From Neoarius graeffei (taxonomy: Eukaryota > Chordata > Actinopteri > Siluriformes > Ariidae): a DNA stretch of 64,000 nucleotides. A program made the translations under genes and the position numbers. Location: positions 60,214,559 to 60,278,558 of the forward strand of contig NC_083574.1 in assembly GCF_027579695.1 (NCBI RefSeq), written 5' to 3'. The notes below the pieces were generated by a model. That model made no database searches. It saw only the letters and a list, made by a program, of their open reading frames with translations, and was not told the origin of the DNA. Numbering within the stretch: position 1 is the stretch's first letter; every line of letters begins with the position of its first letter. Of this stretch, positions 29,893 to 41,503 are shown piece by piece.

Positions 29893-32027
29893 AAGTGTAT
29901 TAATAATAATACATTTTTATTTATAAGCGCCTTTCAAGGTACCCAAGGGCACTGAACAGTAAAAAACAAACAATAAAAAGCAAAACAATAGGATAAGAAC
30001 AGCAATAATAAGATCATGAGAAAACAATAATAATAATAATAATAATAATAATGTTATTAAAAATCAGAGAGAAAAGGCCAAGCTAAAGAGATGTGTTTTT
30101 AGCTGTTTTTTGAAAGTGGACAGTGTTGAGCATTGGCGCAACGCTAGTGGCAGGGCATTCCACAGCTTAGGGCCATTAACACTGAAAGCCCCGTCACCCA
30201 TAGAGCAGAGCCGAGAGTAAGGGACTGCTAATAGGTGGACATCTGTGGAGCGAAGATTTAGAAGTAGCTGATATGGAGTTAGATTTGATAAATAGGGAGG
30301 GGCCAGGTTATGTAGGGATTTATAGACGAGCAGGATAATTTTGTACTGGATGCGGTACTTGACTAGGAGCCAGCGCAGGTTGTAGAGAATAGGAGTAATA
30401 TGATCCCAGGACCTGGTGTGAGTGAGTACCCTAGCAGCTGAGTTTTGGACATATGGCAGCCTATTTAGTCACTTGGCTGGGATGCCATCGAGTCGGGCAT
30501 TGCAGTAGTCCAATCTTGAGGTGATAAAAGCATGTATAAGCATTTCAGCTACAGATGAAGTTCAAGAGGGACGGAGTTTGGAGAGACTTTTCAGGTGAAA
30601 GAAAGCTGTTTTAGTCATATTTTTAATGTGTGAGTCAAAAGAGAGAGTAGAGTCCAGAATAACACCCAGATTTCTTACTTCAACAGTCGTGAAGGTGAAA
30701 TAACCAGGAATAGATAGCTGTGAGTGCTCCAGTTTTTTCAAGGTGGAAATGAGGATGGCTTCTGTTTTGTCTTGATTTAATTTAAGAAAGTTCTGCACCA
30801 TCCAACTGTTAAAGGTGGGGTATGAGATTTATTTCAGGAGTATTTTTTACCATATTGCCTGAAAAGCTCCTCACACCCATGTTGCAAGCAGTACAATAGA
30901 AGGTTTGACCCAAAAACGAAATATTTTAATCCAGTCTACAGTGTAAAATAAAGGAAAAACGCCATCCAATCATATCGAGGTACCACCTCAAAATGATTGG
31001 ATACGGACACGTCAATCAGACTGAAGCCGGAGCAGCCCGTCCCTTCTGTGTGTGTGTGTGTGTGAGAGCGAGCAGCCCCTCCCCCAACCCGCACGCTGCG
31101 AGCAGTGTGTCCCACAGAAAGCACAGGATTTTCTCAGTGCGCTCCCTCCAAACAACGGGGATTTACACGAAAACGGAAGGAGATATTCACAAAATTCTTT
31201 CACAGTGAGCGCCACAAGGCTCTCCTGAACACACTGATGTAATTTTTTTGTCTCTAGTCTATAAAATGAGGTCACTAGAGCGATTTTAAAAACGAGTGAT
31301 TTTTCTGATTTTGCAGTCACAGCAAAGGGGTGGAGACGCGGGGGGTGGGAGCATGGCGAGGGCGGGCGTGTTTCTTTTCAAAATATGGCTTGCGGGAACC
31401 GTTATTCCAAAATCTCATACCCCACCTTTAACTGCATTTAGACAGTTGACCAGATTGGATGGAGGGAGTGAGTGAGAGGGTTTGGTTTGAATGTAAATTT
31501 GGGTGTCCTCTGCATAACAATGAAAGTTGAGCCCATAATGCTGTATTATGTGGCCAAGAGGGAGGATGTATATTACAACTAGTAAGGGTCCCAGGACAGA
31601 GCCCTGAGGGACACCATGAAGGAGGGGTGATTTAGGGGATCTAAAGTCTCCAATTGACACAAACTGGTCTCACATGATAAGATAAGATTTGGACCAGGCT
31701 AAAGAAGAACCAGTGATGCCAAGCAGAGTTTCTAAGCGGCTCAATAAAAGATTGGGGGTGAACGGAAGGAGGAAGAAACACATTATAAATGGACGTTCAA
31801 GTAGAACTAAAAATGGTAAGAGATTTGAAAAAAGCTAAAATAGAATAAGAGGGATAAAATACAAGAATAAAAGTGACAGTGCAGAGCGAGGAATTAATCA
31901 AAAGCCTCAAATGTGATTTAATAAAAGGCAGCAGCAAAGAAGAAAGGATTCAGCCTTGCTTTAAAAGAACTGAAAGACGCAGCAGACACAAAGTACTTTT
32001 GTATTGATTAATGTGGGAAATACACTC
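29893..32027 (-). pseudogene. LINE (L2/Rex-like) reverse transcriptase 3' part
   Basis: The minus strand reads as the C-terminal half of a non-LTR reverse transcriptase: GVPQGSVLGPLL, then CYAEDTQIYIQ, LNAVK, MVQNFLKLNQDKTEAIL and NLGVILDSTLSF. The catalytic motif is YAED rather than YADD. TTAA element F1 splits the gene at CAG|TTAA|CAG between LNAV and WMVQNF. A 3' tail GCGCTTATAAATAAA ends at 29893. Stops and frameshifts interrupt the part beyond 31660. A dead, 5'-truncated copy. Confidence 0.8.
30813..31427. mobile_element. TTAA-flanked element F, copy 1 (615 bp)
   Basis: AGGTGGGGTATGAGATTT at the left and AAATCTCATACCCCACCT at the right, each next to TTAA (30809-30812, 31428-31431). It split the LINE frame cleanly. 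Non-coding. Confidence 0.9.
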
Positions 32028-33309
32028 CAGGGCTCGAAATCCTTTTTTTTTTTTTTCCACCAGCCAGCCGGACTAGTTCCCTTCCAAAGTAACTCGCCGA
32101 ACAGAAAATCAACTAGCCAAAATTTGTTCATGTATGAATTTTGCTTCTGTCAAAAATAATGCAAAAGAGAGTAGTTACCATTGTTCATGACTAATGTGCA
32201 TTTATTTCAAGACCCGAGTATTTTGATACTGTTGTTAAATTCATAAATGAGAACAACACAGAGCACCATAATATAATATCAACAAATAATAATATATTGG
32301 AAAACTTGGCAACTTGGTGTATGAGTATTGAAAACAAATATAATTACTATCATGACTATAGCACCCAAAATATGTCCAACATGCTTTCTGTATTTAACCG
32401 TTTATGAGAGAGAAAGCATTAGGAGCTTCATATTGACAAGGAATCAACTTGAAAAAAATTCATTATTCCATAAAAATCGTATCGCAGCCAAGGCCTACCC
32501 TACTCCCACGTTTGCTTAGAAGTCCTTTGTCGTTTCTCCTCTTCAGACCGAGGTCGCTTTGTCCCCGTCTCTGGCGGTTTCTGTACACCTTTCAGAAAAT
32601 TCCACATCGCAGCGTAGCTTTGGCAGATGTAGATGTAAACAACAACAAACACATGTTTAAATGGGCGATAATGTGGCTACGTATATTGAATTTGATAACG
32701 TGATGTGGCAGCGGGGGCGTGGCCAAGCGTCGGTCTGTGAATGGAGGGCGGAGTCAGGGAAGGTAAGTGGTGGAATCATTGCACCTGATTGGGATTAACC
32801 TGTGTTTGTGTGTCTTCCCCAGTGACCGCGCCCTTTAAAAGGAGAGGAGAGCAGAGAAAGGGAGCTCTCTCTCCCCAACCAGAACACGTGCGCGCGCGGC
32901 TGGGAAGTGATAAAAGGCTGAAAAGCTAGCAATAAATAGTTCATTGAGAGCTCAATTCTGGCCTGCCGTGCTTCTGTGCTCCACCCACCTGGTCCAATAC
33001 TACACGGGATTACCGCGATATTCAACGAGATGTGTTATATGCATGCGCAGTAGTGAAAAAACTGACAGCCTGACTCGTACACGATATGATTCGGAATTCT
33101 TCGGTATTTTCCGTCCTGCCGATAAACACATCGATTAGCACAGACACGGCACGCGCTTAATATGTGGCGGCTTTAGTTGACGGTGTGTCTGAATCTTCGC
33201 TTCATATATCTTTTATTTTCAATTAGCCAGCCAGGTTGGCTAGTGACAGGAATTACCCGTCAAATTAAGTCGCCTCGGGCGACCGGACCACCGCGAATTT
33301 CGAGCCCTG
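32028..33309 (-). mobile_element. hAT element G, copy 2
   Basis: CAGGGCTCGAAATCC at the left and CGCGAATTTCGAGCCCTG at the right. The reverse strand matches the ends of copy 1, including the GTCGCCCGAGGCGACTTAA-like block. It carries a probable solo LTR and no BED frame. Confidence 0.82.
32701..33004 (+). repeat. probable solo LTR in G2
   Basis: A TGATGTGGCAGCGGGGGCGT start, a TTTAAAAGGAG TATA-like box, an AATAAA signal near 32930 and an end at ACTACA resemble a compact fish gypsy-type LTR. No matching second LTR or clear TSD is visible, so the call is tentative. Confidence 0.45.
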
Positions 33310-33537
33310 CACTCTCTCTATAATATGGATTTATCACAAAAATACATGCATGTGTTTTTATTATTTTGAAAACCCACCAGCCGACTGATCTGGCACGTTT
33401 TAATTGTGCGACAGTAATGACGTAAATAACGACGCGGCGGAGTAGTGTCCGAAAATGAAAAAGCTCTTTACCAATGAGCTCACGATATAGTAATTCCCTA
33501 TATAGTGAGGAGTGAACGAGTGAGCGATTTCAGACAC

Positions 33538-33778
33538 AGGTATGATCTTCCTTTTCTGTCACGGTCCTCATGAGAGCCAGTTTCATCAGAGCGTTTGATG
33601 GTTTTTCCCAACTATACTTGAGGATACAAAGTTCTTGCAACTTTTTATTTTTCAGATTGACTGACCTTCATGTCGTAATGATGGATGTCGTTTCTCTTTA
33701 CTTAGTCAAGCAGTTCTTGACATAATATGGATTTACTACAGTTGTGTAATCGGGCAATTTACTGTGTTGTTGTTGTTG

Positions 33779-33810
<32 letters not shown>

Positions 33811-33859
33811 TAGTATTTATGGTTTGATCTCAAACGCATTAAGAAGGCAAGAAATTGCG
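33538..33859. other. intron sequence with TTG/TTA microsatellite
   Basis: TTG then TTA trinucleotide repeats occupy about 33766-33811. The rest was not recognised. Confidence 0.5.
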
Positions 33860-34139
33860 CTAATTAACTTTTGACGAGACACCTGTTAATTTAAAAGCAT
33901 TCCAGGTGATGACCAGCTTCATGAGGTAAAGATAATGCTAATAGTGTGCAAAGCATCAAGGTAAACGGTGGCTACGTTGAAAAATCTAAAATATGAAACT
34001 TTTTTTGGTTTACTACATCATTCCATTTGTGTTCCAGATGTTATTTCATTGTTTTGATGTCTTCAGTGTTCTACAATGTAGAAAATACAGAAAAACCTCT
34101 GAATGAGTAGGGGTGTCCAAACTTTTGACGTGTGTGTGT
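33860..34139. mobile_element. Tc1-like 3' end fragment
   Basis: AGACACCTGTTAATTTAAAA through GTGGCTACGTTGAAAAATC to GGGGTGTCCAAACTTTTGAC matches the familiar 3' end of a salmonid/cyprinid-type Tc1 element. There is no partner end or transposase. Confidence 0.75.
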
Positions 34140-35224
34140 AATGAGCTCTCATAAATATGTGCAACTCGACAGCACCAAAATAAAGATGAGCAGTATGTAC
34201 AGAATAGGGAGGGAAAGTAATCTCATCGCCCCCTACTGGATGCGTTCCAACCTCTATGGCAAAATGAATGGGAATATCTTTTTAAAAAATTACATTTCGG
34301 GTTACACTTCAAAGTTAAGACAATGGCTTCCATATGTTGTGCATGTTGGGCAGCTCTATCGATCTTGGTGATCATACTTTATTTTTTCCACCAATTTGAA
34401 TTGTTTTGAATGTTTTTTAATAAGCTGATCAAAGACTACACGGACCCAACGTCGCGTATGTGACGTCACTGCAAGTCTAGCGCCTTTCCAAATCTATAGC
34501 GGGTAGCAGCCGGTGAGTAGCCTACATCAACATGTCGATTTGTATAGCGTGGTTGGCGGAGTATTTCTGTACCCATAAGAAATGCATCCCTGAGTGGGGA
34601 TAACCATTACAGATCAGGGCATGTAGTCAACTGCCGCTTTTCACAGGGAGAGCTGTCAGCACTCGTAAGGGCTAGTATGAAGAACAAAACTTATCAAGCC
34701 TACTGCTGACGTAATATGAGCGACTCTGACTAGACAGTTTGGTTGTAGTCCGTTTGACAGGTTAGGCGCAATTTCGATCTTTTAAAAGACAGCGAAATTT
34801 CACCTGATACTTTCACAGTTAGTAGATAATCCCAACATAGACAACATTTTTTGGGGGGTGTACAAGTTCCACGTCATAACTTCATGGGATTTTTTTTTTA
34901 AAATCGGGTCTATGGGATTTTCAATAGTATGGCTCTCGGCTTAGGACCGCTACCACTAGGATCACTGTGTTTCACTTTCCCTCCCTATAAATATCTGTCG
35001 AGTCAGTTCTAAACATCACTGTGTCCAAAATTATGAGCCCTGTATCATCCAGTCTGAGAGAATTTGCAGTAGCTGTGAAGATACAACATGGTATTTCGGT
35101 CGTGTTTGTCTTTAAAACTCTGTTTTAAAATTAATTTTGTCTAGGTAAATACAGTCTCTGTATCGAGAGCTTTTATTTTTATTTGTTTTTTGGTCTTGTA
35201 TCATAACTATTGAAGGAAGTGGTT
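34140..35224. other. unassigned intron sequence
   Basis: No repeat or coding region recognised. The short frames do not resemble known proteins. Confidence 0.4.
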
Positions 35225-35526
35225 TACAACCCCAATTCCAAAAAAGTTGGGACACTGTGTAAAACATGAATAAAAAGATGTGCAACTCATGGAAACCCTA
35301 TATTTCACTGAGAATAGTATCAAGACAACATCTTGAAACTGAGAAATTTTTTGGTTTTTGAGTTTGATGTCAGCAACACGTTTCAGAAAAGTTGGGACAG
35401 GGGCAACAAAAGACTGAAAAAGTTTTGTGATGCTAAAAAAATAATTTCGTTAATTGGCAACAGGTCAGGAACATGACTGGGTATAAAAAGAGCATCCCAG
35501 AGAGGCAGAGTCTCTCAGAAGTAAAG

Positions 35527-36440
35527 ATGGGGAGGGGTTCACCGCTCTGTGAAAGACTGCGTGGGCAAACAGTGCAAGAAGTTAAGAATCACGTTCCTCA
35601 ATGTAAAATTGCAAAGAATTTGGGGATCACATAATCTATGGTCCATAATATCATGAAAAAATTCAGAGAATCTGGAGAAATCTCTGTATGCAAGAGACAA
35701 GGCTGAAAACTGACATTGGATGCCTGTGATCTTCAGGCCCTCAGGCGACACTGCATTAAAAGCAGACACGTGTCTGTAGTGGAAATTACTGTATGGACTC
35801 AGGAACACTTCAGAAAACCATCGTCTGTGAAACCAGTTCATTACTGCATCTACAAATGCAAGTTAAAACCAGATGTGAACAATATCCAGGAACACCACCA
35901 CCTTCCCTGGGCCCGAGCTCTTTTATGATGGACTGAGGTGAAGTGGGAAATTGTCCCGAGGTCTGACGAATCAAAAGTAGAAATTCTCTTTAGAAATCAT
36001 GGACACCACGTTCTCCAGGCTAAAGAGGAGGGACCGTCCGGCTGGTTATCAGTGCACAGTTCAAAAGCCAGCATCTGTGATGGTATGAGGGGGCATTAGT
36101 GCGCATGGCATGGGTAGCTTGTACATCTGGGAAGGTATCATTAACGCTGAATGATATATCCATGTTTCAGAGCAACATGTTGCCATCTAGACAAAATCTT
36201 TTTCAGGGAAGGCCTTCCTTCTTTCAGCAAGACAATGCCAAACCGCTTTCTGCACATATTAAAACTGCATGTTTCTGTAGTAAAAGAGTCTGGGTGCTAA
36301 ACTGGCCTGCCTGCAGTTCAGACTGGTCTCCCATTTAAAACATTTGGCTTATTATGAAGCGGGCAAGAATGGGACAACATTTCTCTTTCAAAGCTGCAGC
36401 AATTGATTTCCTCAGTTCCCAAACCTTTGCAGTGTTGTGA
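35527..36440 (+). pseudogene. Tc1-like transposase (family C), degraded
   Basis: The frame begins MGRGSP and continues with QCKIAKNLGIT, VHNIMKKFRESG, DLQALRRHC, then in other frames GRPSFFQQDNAKPLSAH and LNWPACSSDWSPI. These are the helix-turn-helix, first linker and second catalytic Asp regions seen in family B. Several stops and shifts break the gene, and the last Glu region (SPIxNIW) is altered. R1c inserted at TTAA just after the gene. Confidence 0.82.
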
Positions 36441-36597
36441 AAGTGCATATCACGGGTAAATTCAGGAGCAAGATCAATGCAGTTCTCCTATTTTATATTA
36501 AACTTTGGTCAAATATCTGTCACATTTTGCATTTTGTGCAATTTTTTTTACCTTCCGCCATACCAGAAAAATTCAGTTGAAATCAAGCCATTTGAGG

Positions 36598-38525
36598 TAG
36601 GGCTGCTCGATATTGGAAAAAATCAATATCACGATTTTTTCAGTAAATATCGATATCGCGATTTTTAAAACGATATTTATACACCTTTTTTTAAAGCCCT
36701 GATCATCAACACCTGAGGCACCGGGCCACATTTTTATAGTACAGGCCTCATAGGCTACCTGTCAACCCTTCCCGTTGTACCCTGAAACGCCTTTTACTTA
36801 AACTATTTACTGTGCAAGCGCGTACTTTGCATAGGTCCTATAGCCTGCACAAGGCTCACGTTCTCCTCACTCAACATTTCCGATCACAGAGGATGGAGCC
36901 AGCGCTGGTATTACCAGTGATTACTGCGTAACGTCCACACTGGCTCGTAGCCAGCCAAGGATAAAATCTCTCTCTCACACACACACACTACAACGTAAGC
37001 TTGTGTGTTGTTAAGACACCAACATTAAAACACGCACACACACGGACTGGCCATTGGGAGTAGCGGGAGTTTGTGGGCCGGCGGAGAAAAAAACAAAACA
37101 GTTGCGCGCTGGCCTTTAATATGATCAGCAATGTTAACAGTTTCTTTAAGAAACTGTTAACATTGCTTATCATATTAAAGGCCAGCGCGCAACTGTAATA
37201 AACAATGTTAACAGTTTCTTAAAGAAACTGTTAACATTGCTTATCATATTAAAGGCCAGCGCGCAACTGTTTTGTTTTTTTCTCCGCCGGCCCACACTGA
37301 ACCACCGGGAAAACTCCCGCTACTCCCGATGGCCAGTCCGTGTGTGAACACGCACAATATAGAGACAAGTCCTTAAGAATTAACATACATGAAAATAGCT
37401 CAGCGGCATGTAAACATTCCCTGAAAGTGTAGGTGGCACTGCGGCTAGATGCTCCGTGAAATGGCACAAGGCAAACACCATGCTTCGCTCAGTCAACAGA
37501 CAAAATCCACGAACCCAGTAGTCCTCCTACTACTGTGGGTTAGTGTTCTGTGGCCAAAAACACCCTATGCACAGTCATTCCAAAACATCCCCACTAGTTG
37601 CAGGTTATGTCTCAAATACAGATATGCGTTGTGGATTAAGCGATCTATTTTCAAGCATCAGGCTTCTCTTCCTTCATCTTCCAAACGTGGACTCCGCTAT
37701 CTTTTTGGCATGTCAGCATTGAAATACCATTTGCAGAGATATTTCACTCGAAAAGTAAAAGCAACACATGATTAGGGCTACATGATTAGCAGGGGGACAC
37801 CGTTTTAAGCGCACGGAATTTTAAAAACAATGTAATTACATCTGAGTCCGTCTACATCGCGCAATAAACCCGTCCTTAGCAGAACCTACTTCAAAGCATG
37901 ATGCTAGCTGCAGATGCACAAGTCAAAATCAAATGAACCCAAGTAAACATGCCGCGGCGGGCAACATTAATAACCAAATTGCCTTACCTTAAAACGCTGC
38001 CTTGACCACAGGACGACTCGCAATTATTCCACTTAAATCCACACGGTTTAACACATCTAACACAGCTAGCAAGCTGGATATGTGCTAATATTGTTGTGCT
38101 TGTTTTCTTCCGTAGATGCCATTTTTACATTACCCAGTCCCACATCCAAAAATATGACGTAAATATGTTAATTGTATTATTATAACTATTAGCAAGCAAA
38201 TCAAACAACATATTAACAAATCAATATATCAAATCACCCGACACGTATGAAAACAGAAGATTTGATTTTTTACTGTTGCGGAGATATCGCGGGAGTAGAA
38301 TGGATGACGTATGCAAGGCTACGGTGTGCCTTAGGGGACAGAAGGGTTCGTTTTACCTTACTGTCACGTCAATGTTATTGTTGTTTTATTGCCATTGTAG
38401 AAATATTGTGCACGTCCCTTTCGACAAATGACAAAAAATCGTTTCATATCGATATTATGAATTTTGATATCGTTTGACACCAATATCGATATCGCGATAA
38501 AAATACGATATATTGCACAGCTCTA
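36598..38525. mobile_element. hAT element Y (1928 bp)
   Basis: TAGGGCTGCTCGATATTGG at the left and ATATTGCACAGCTCTA at the right with 8-bp TSD ATTTGAGG (36590-36597, 38526-38533). Subterminal regions are full of ATATCGATATCG. It contains a large palindrome. No transposase recognised. Confidence 0.92.
37035..37346. repeat. nested palindrome in hAT Y
   Basis: Outer arms CGGACTGGCCATTGGGAGTA and TACTCCCGATGGCCAGTCCG, then GGGCCGGCGGAGAAAAAAAC and its complement. Inside, AATGTTAACAGTTTCTTTAA folds on itself twice, with CAGTTGCGCGCTGGCC copies on both sides. It could form a hairpin about 300 nt long. Confidence 0.85.
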
Positions 38526-39742
38526 ATTTGAGGTGAATTGGTCCGCTTCTGAAAAAACTTGGCATTTGGATTTCCCGGCAAACATTGATTTTCGTGACGT
38601 CGCATGCAGGACGCCTCCCTCTGAATCCTACGTCAGCGCTGGTTTGTTTATGAGAAAACGACCTGGTGGTTTTCTGCAAATTTCTTCAACGTTATCGCGT
38701 AATTATTAAAAGGGTTAACAGATGTATCGTAGGAGGGTGTAGCAACACCAGTCATGATGGGATTAGTGCTCATCGTTTTCCAAAAGACTGGAAAATGAGA
38801 GAGAAATGGGAGCGCTGGGTCTACACAGGCTGTGCACTGAAACCGTGCAAGCTCGCGCAGCCTGCTGGCGCTTCTGCAGATAACGTCATGAATCTGGCTC
38901 CAGACTCCCTTGGGATTTTTCCAGACGCATTTTGTTATTTTATTTTTTTTCTGCTGTAGACAGATGGCCTTGTGCAAAATTACCCTTCTGGATGAGTGTG
39001 TAAAGGGACATATTTTCATATAAAAAAAAAAACCCGAAATTGGTTCAGAATATGCACTTTAAAAGTAGAGGTGATGCAACACAGTGATAAACATGCCCCT
39101 GTCCCAACTTTTTTGAAACATGTTGCTGACATTAAATTCAAAATGAGCATATATATAAAAAAAAATAAATAAATAAAATTTCTCGGTTTCAACCAGGGCT
39201 CTACACTAACTTTTTTTTTTTTTCAGGAGCACATTTGCTCCTAAGTTAAAAATTTTAGGAGCACAGGGAAAAAAATGGGGGCACAAGCACAAGTAGGTTT
39301 TCATTTTAAAGGTTTATTGCAGCGCAAACCTTAGACACACCAACGCACAAAACGCAAAATTCAATTGAGAATGAATGAATGAACAAACAAATGAATAACG
39401 AACAACTGAATGAATGAACAAACAGTAGCTAAGCAGAAAGCAGAGCTCAGCAGAGCTAACATCATCATCAAGGACAGCTCCCACCAGTGGCGTGCACAGA
39501 TAGACACGAGGTGGTGCTCAAGCACCTGCCCCTCTGTCCAAAAAAGTGCCCTTTTGAATTTTTTTTTTTTTTTTTTTTTTTTACAGTTTACTGAGGCCAA
39601 TGTCCACATGATCTTTTAGAAAAGCCGTGGCATTAAAAGCGTGTGTGAAAATAATGTCCCGATGTGTGCCCCCTCCGCACACACACCGGACCTCTGTCTC
39701 TCTTGCTCTGTCACGTGAACAAGCGTGCAGTGCATTCAATTA

Positions 39743-40556
39743 GGGTGTTCACACGGTACATATTTGCATCGATGCTGCACCGATGTATTTTGTTGCGATA
39801 TATCTTACACCGGTGTAAATTTTGCGCAGCGTTCACACGTCACAACCCTGCTTACTAGAGAGAAGCGTGTTAGCACCGGTGCAGCCCCACTTGCGGTCAC
39901 ACGGCAGTTTCTGCGACCATGTTATAGTAGCAAAAACTATTACTATCATTTCCTTTGATAGTAATAAAGTTTTGATATTTCCTTTTATTACTATCATTTC
40001 CTATCATTATTACTATCATTTCCGATAGTAATAATGCGGAAATGAAATATGCGCATGCGTGAAACTGTACTTCTTTTTCCCGGTTGTCATGGCATCACCA
40101 AGCGCCGGGAAAACAACGTGGATGAAGACACCAGTGTTGCCAGATATTGCTGACGTTTTCCATCCCAAAATATGTTCAAATCCGTCAAAATGCACTTAAA
40201 ACTGCCAAATCTGGCAACACTGGAAGACACGCAGTTCTGTTGTTGTTGATATTCGCCATTTTGGAAGCGCAAAATACCAGGATGCAAGTTATGCAATGCC
40301 CGTATGTAATCAACTCTCCTCACGCGTAGCGAGTCTACCCCTGTAGCGTTCAGACGTCCCATTTTATATCGGTGCTGCCCCGCAAACTAGCATTTACTCC
40401 GGAGTAAATTTCTTAAACCACCTCCCGAGCAGGGTTAGATTTGCACCGGTTTAAGCAGCTTTCAGGGGCTACACCGGTATAACTTTGTACCGTGTGAACG
40501 CTCTACCGGGGCAGCCCCGGTGCTACACCGGAGTAAAAGTTGCCGTGTGAACACCC
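39743..40556. mobile_element. Harbinger-like MITE X in E (814 bp)
   Basis: GGGTGTTCACACGG at the left and CCGTGTGAACACCC at the right with TSD TTA/CTA. Internal motifs ACCGGTGCAGCCCC and its complement recur near both ends. Confidence 0.85.
40132..40222. mobile_element. mini-hAT, copy 5 (91 bp) in X
   Basis: Termini CAGTGTTGCCAGAT/ATCTGGCAACACTG with perfect TSD GAAGACAC (40124-40131, 40223-40230). It is the innermost layer of the nest. Confidence 0.94.
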
Positions 40557-41179
40557 CTATAGTGAGGTTGCAGCAGCATAGCGTCCTGGAAGCCACGGCC
40601 TTGTCGTAGCGCAGACAACACATCGGGCAGTCAGTCAGCTCTTCCCCTGCCCCACCAGCCAGGTAACACATGAATCGAGTGAAAATGTATTGTTTGCCCT
40701 CTAAGCCCAAGCTGTAATTATTTTGTCGTGAAGTAGCCCGTCGCATACAGAAACAACTGCACATAAGTATTATATTTTTTGCTAGACCATTTTCAGATTT
40801 AGGAGGAAAAAAATTTCTTTTTCTATTTTGTTCAACTAGAGATTCCTGGCAAAGTCAAAAAGCCTTGATGTAATAAATTAACATTAAGTGGTTGTTTTAC
40901 ACCTTTAAAAACTAAAACGGGTCAGTGGCGACCCGAACACAAGAGGAGGGTTAAATCTCAGACTTTTATAATAAGGTGTTCCACATGTGCAAAAAAGTGC
41001 CCTTTTTTCCCCCCAGAGCACTTGCCCCCCAAAATGTCTGTGCACGCCACTGGCTCCCACCCTCTCTCTGAGTTCTTTGACTTGCTGCCCTCAGGCAGGC
41101 GTTACAGGTGCATCAAAGCAAGGACCAACAGACTCAAAAACAGTTTTTTCCCACAGGCCATAACCACCTTGAACAATTA

Positions 41180-41503
41180 GCCTTTTTCACATTACGTCAC
41201 TTGCAGGGGAACTCGTATCCATTTTCAGCCTTTTGAATGGAAAAAGAGGTATACGGCGGCAACATATGTTAACAAAACTGTCATTTACAGATAAGATTGA
41301 TAATAATATTGCGCATTGTTTATCATTATGTATTGTTAGCGACCATTCCAGTCACCTATCTGCCTTGTTTTGGAAAGGAAGTTTACTGACTTTCTATGGT
41401 TGCTCCTTGTTAGCCAGCAGATTAGCATGCCGCCTCTTCTTCCATTCAAAAGGCTGAAAACGGATGTGAGGTTCTTCTGCAAGTGACGTAATGTGAAAAA
41501 GGC
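41180..41503. mobile_element. small TIR element (about 324 bp)
   Basis: GCCTTTTTCACATTACGTCA at the left and TGACGTAATGTGAAAAAGGC at the right. The TSD is unclear. It interrupts the LINE fragment's 3' region. Internal CATTTTCAGCCTTTTGAATG is also mirrored. Confidence 0.8.

Larger units (their letters stand above)
29691..33537. mobile_element. TIR element Q enclosing other elements
   Basis: GTGTCGGAAATCCCTCACT at the left and AGTGAGCG-ATTTCAGACAC-like sequence at the right are imperfect inverted repeats with subterminal CTATATAGTG motifs. No TSD found. Inside are a LINE, TTAA element F1 and hAT G2. Confidence 0.55.
36442..39058 (+). mobile_element. TTAA-flanked element R1, copy c
   Basis: The AGTGCATATCACGGG left end follows TGAA, a mutated TTAA. 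The right end TATGCACT precedes TTAA (39059-39062). Removing hAT Y leaves 689 bp, like copy b. A THAP-like opening is present at 38666-38800 (VNRCIVGGCSNTSHDG, HRFPKD, REKWERW). Confidence 0.83.
39485..41052. mobile_element. hAT element E in D (1568 bp)
   Basis: CAGTGGCGTGCACAGA at the left and TCTGTGCACGCCACTG at the right with perfect 8-bp TSD GCTCCCAC (39477-39484, 41053-41060). AAAAAGTGCCCTTTT recurs near both ends. Non-coding. Confidence 0.94.
39440..41178 (+). pseudogene. LINE C-terminal fragment, split by hAT E
   Basis: Joining 39440-39484 to 41061-41178 across hAT E gives ANIIIKDSSHPLSEFF, LLPSGRRYRCIKARTNR and LKNSFFPQAITTLNN, typical of the extreme C terminus of fish non-LTR retrotransposon ORF2 proteins, including the SGRRYR and RLKNSF blocks. 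The reverse transcriptase proper is absent. The clade is not certain. The clean join supports the insertion site. Confidence 0.6.

Noticed and set aside
32020-33317. 8-bp TSD for hAT G copy 2
   Set aside because: The flanks ATACACTC and CACTCTCT look alike but do not align as a true duplication.
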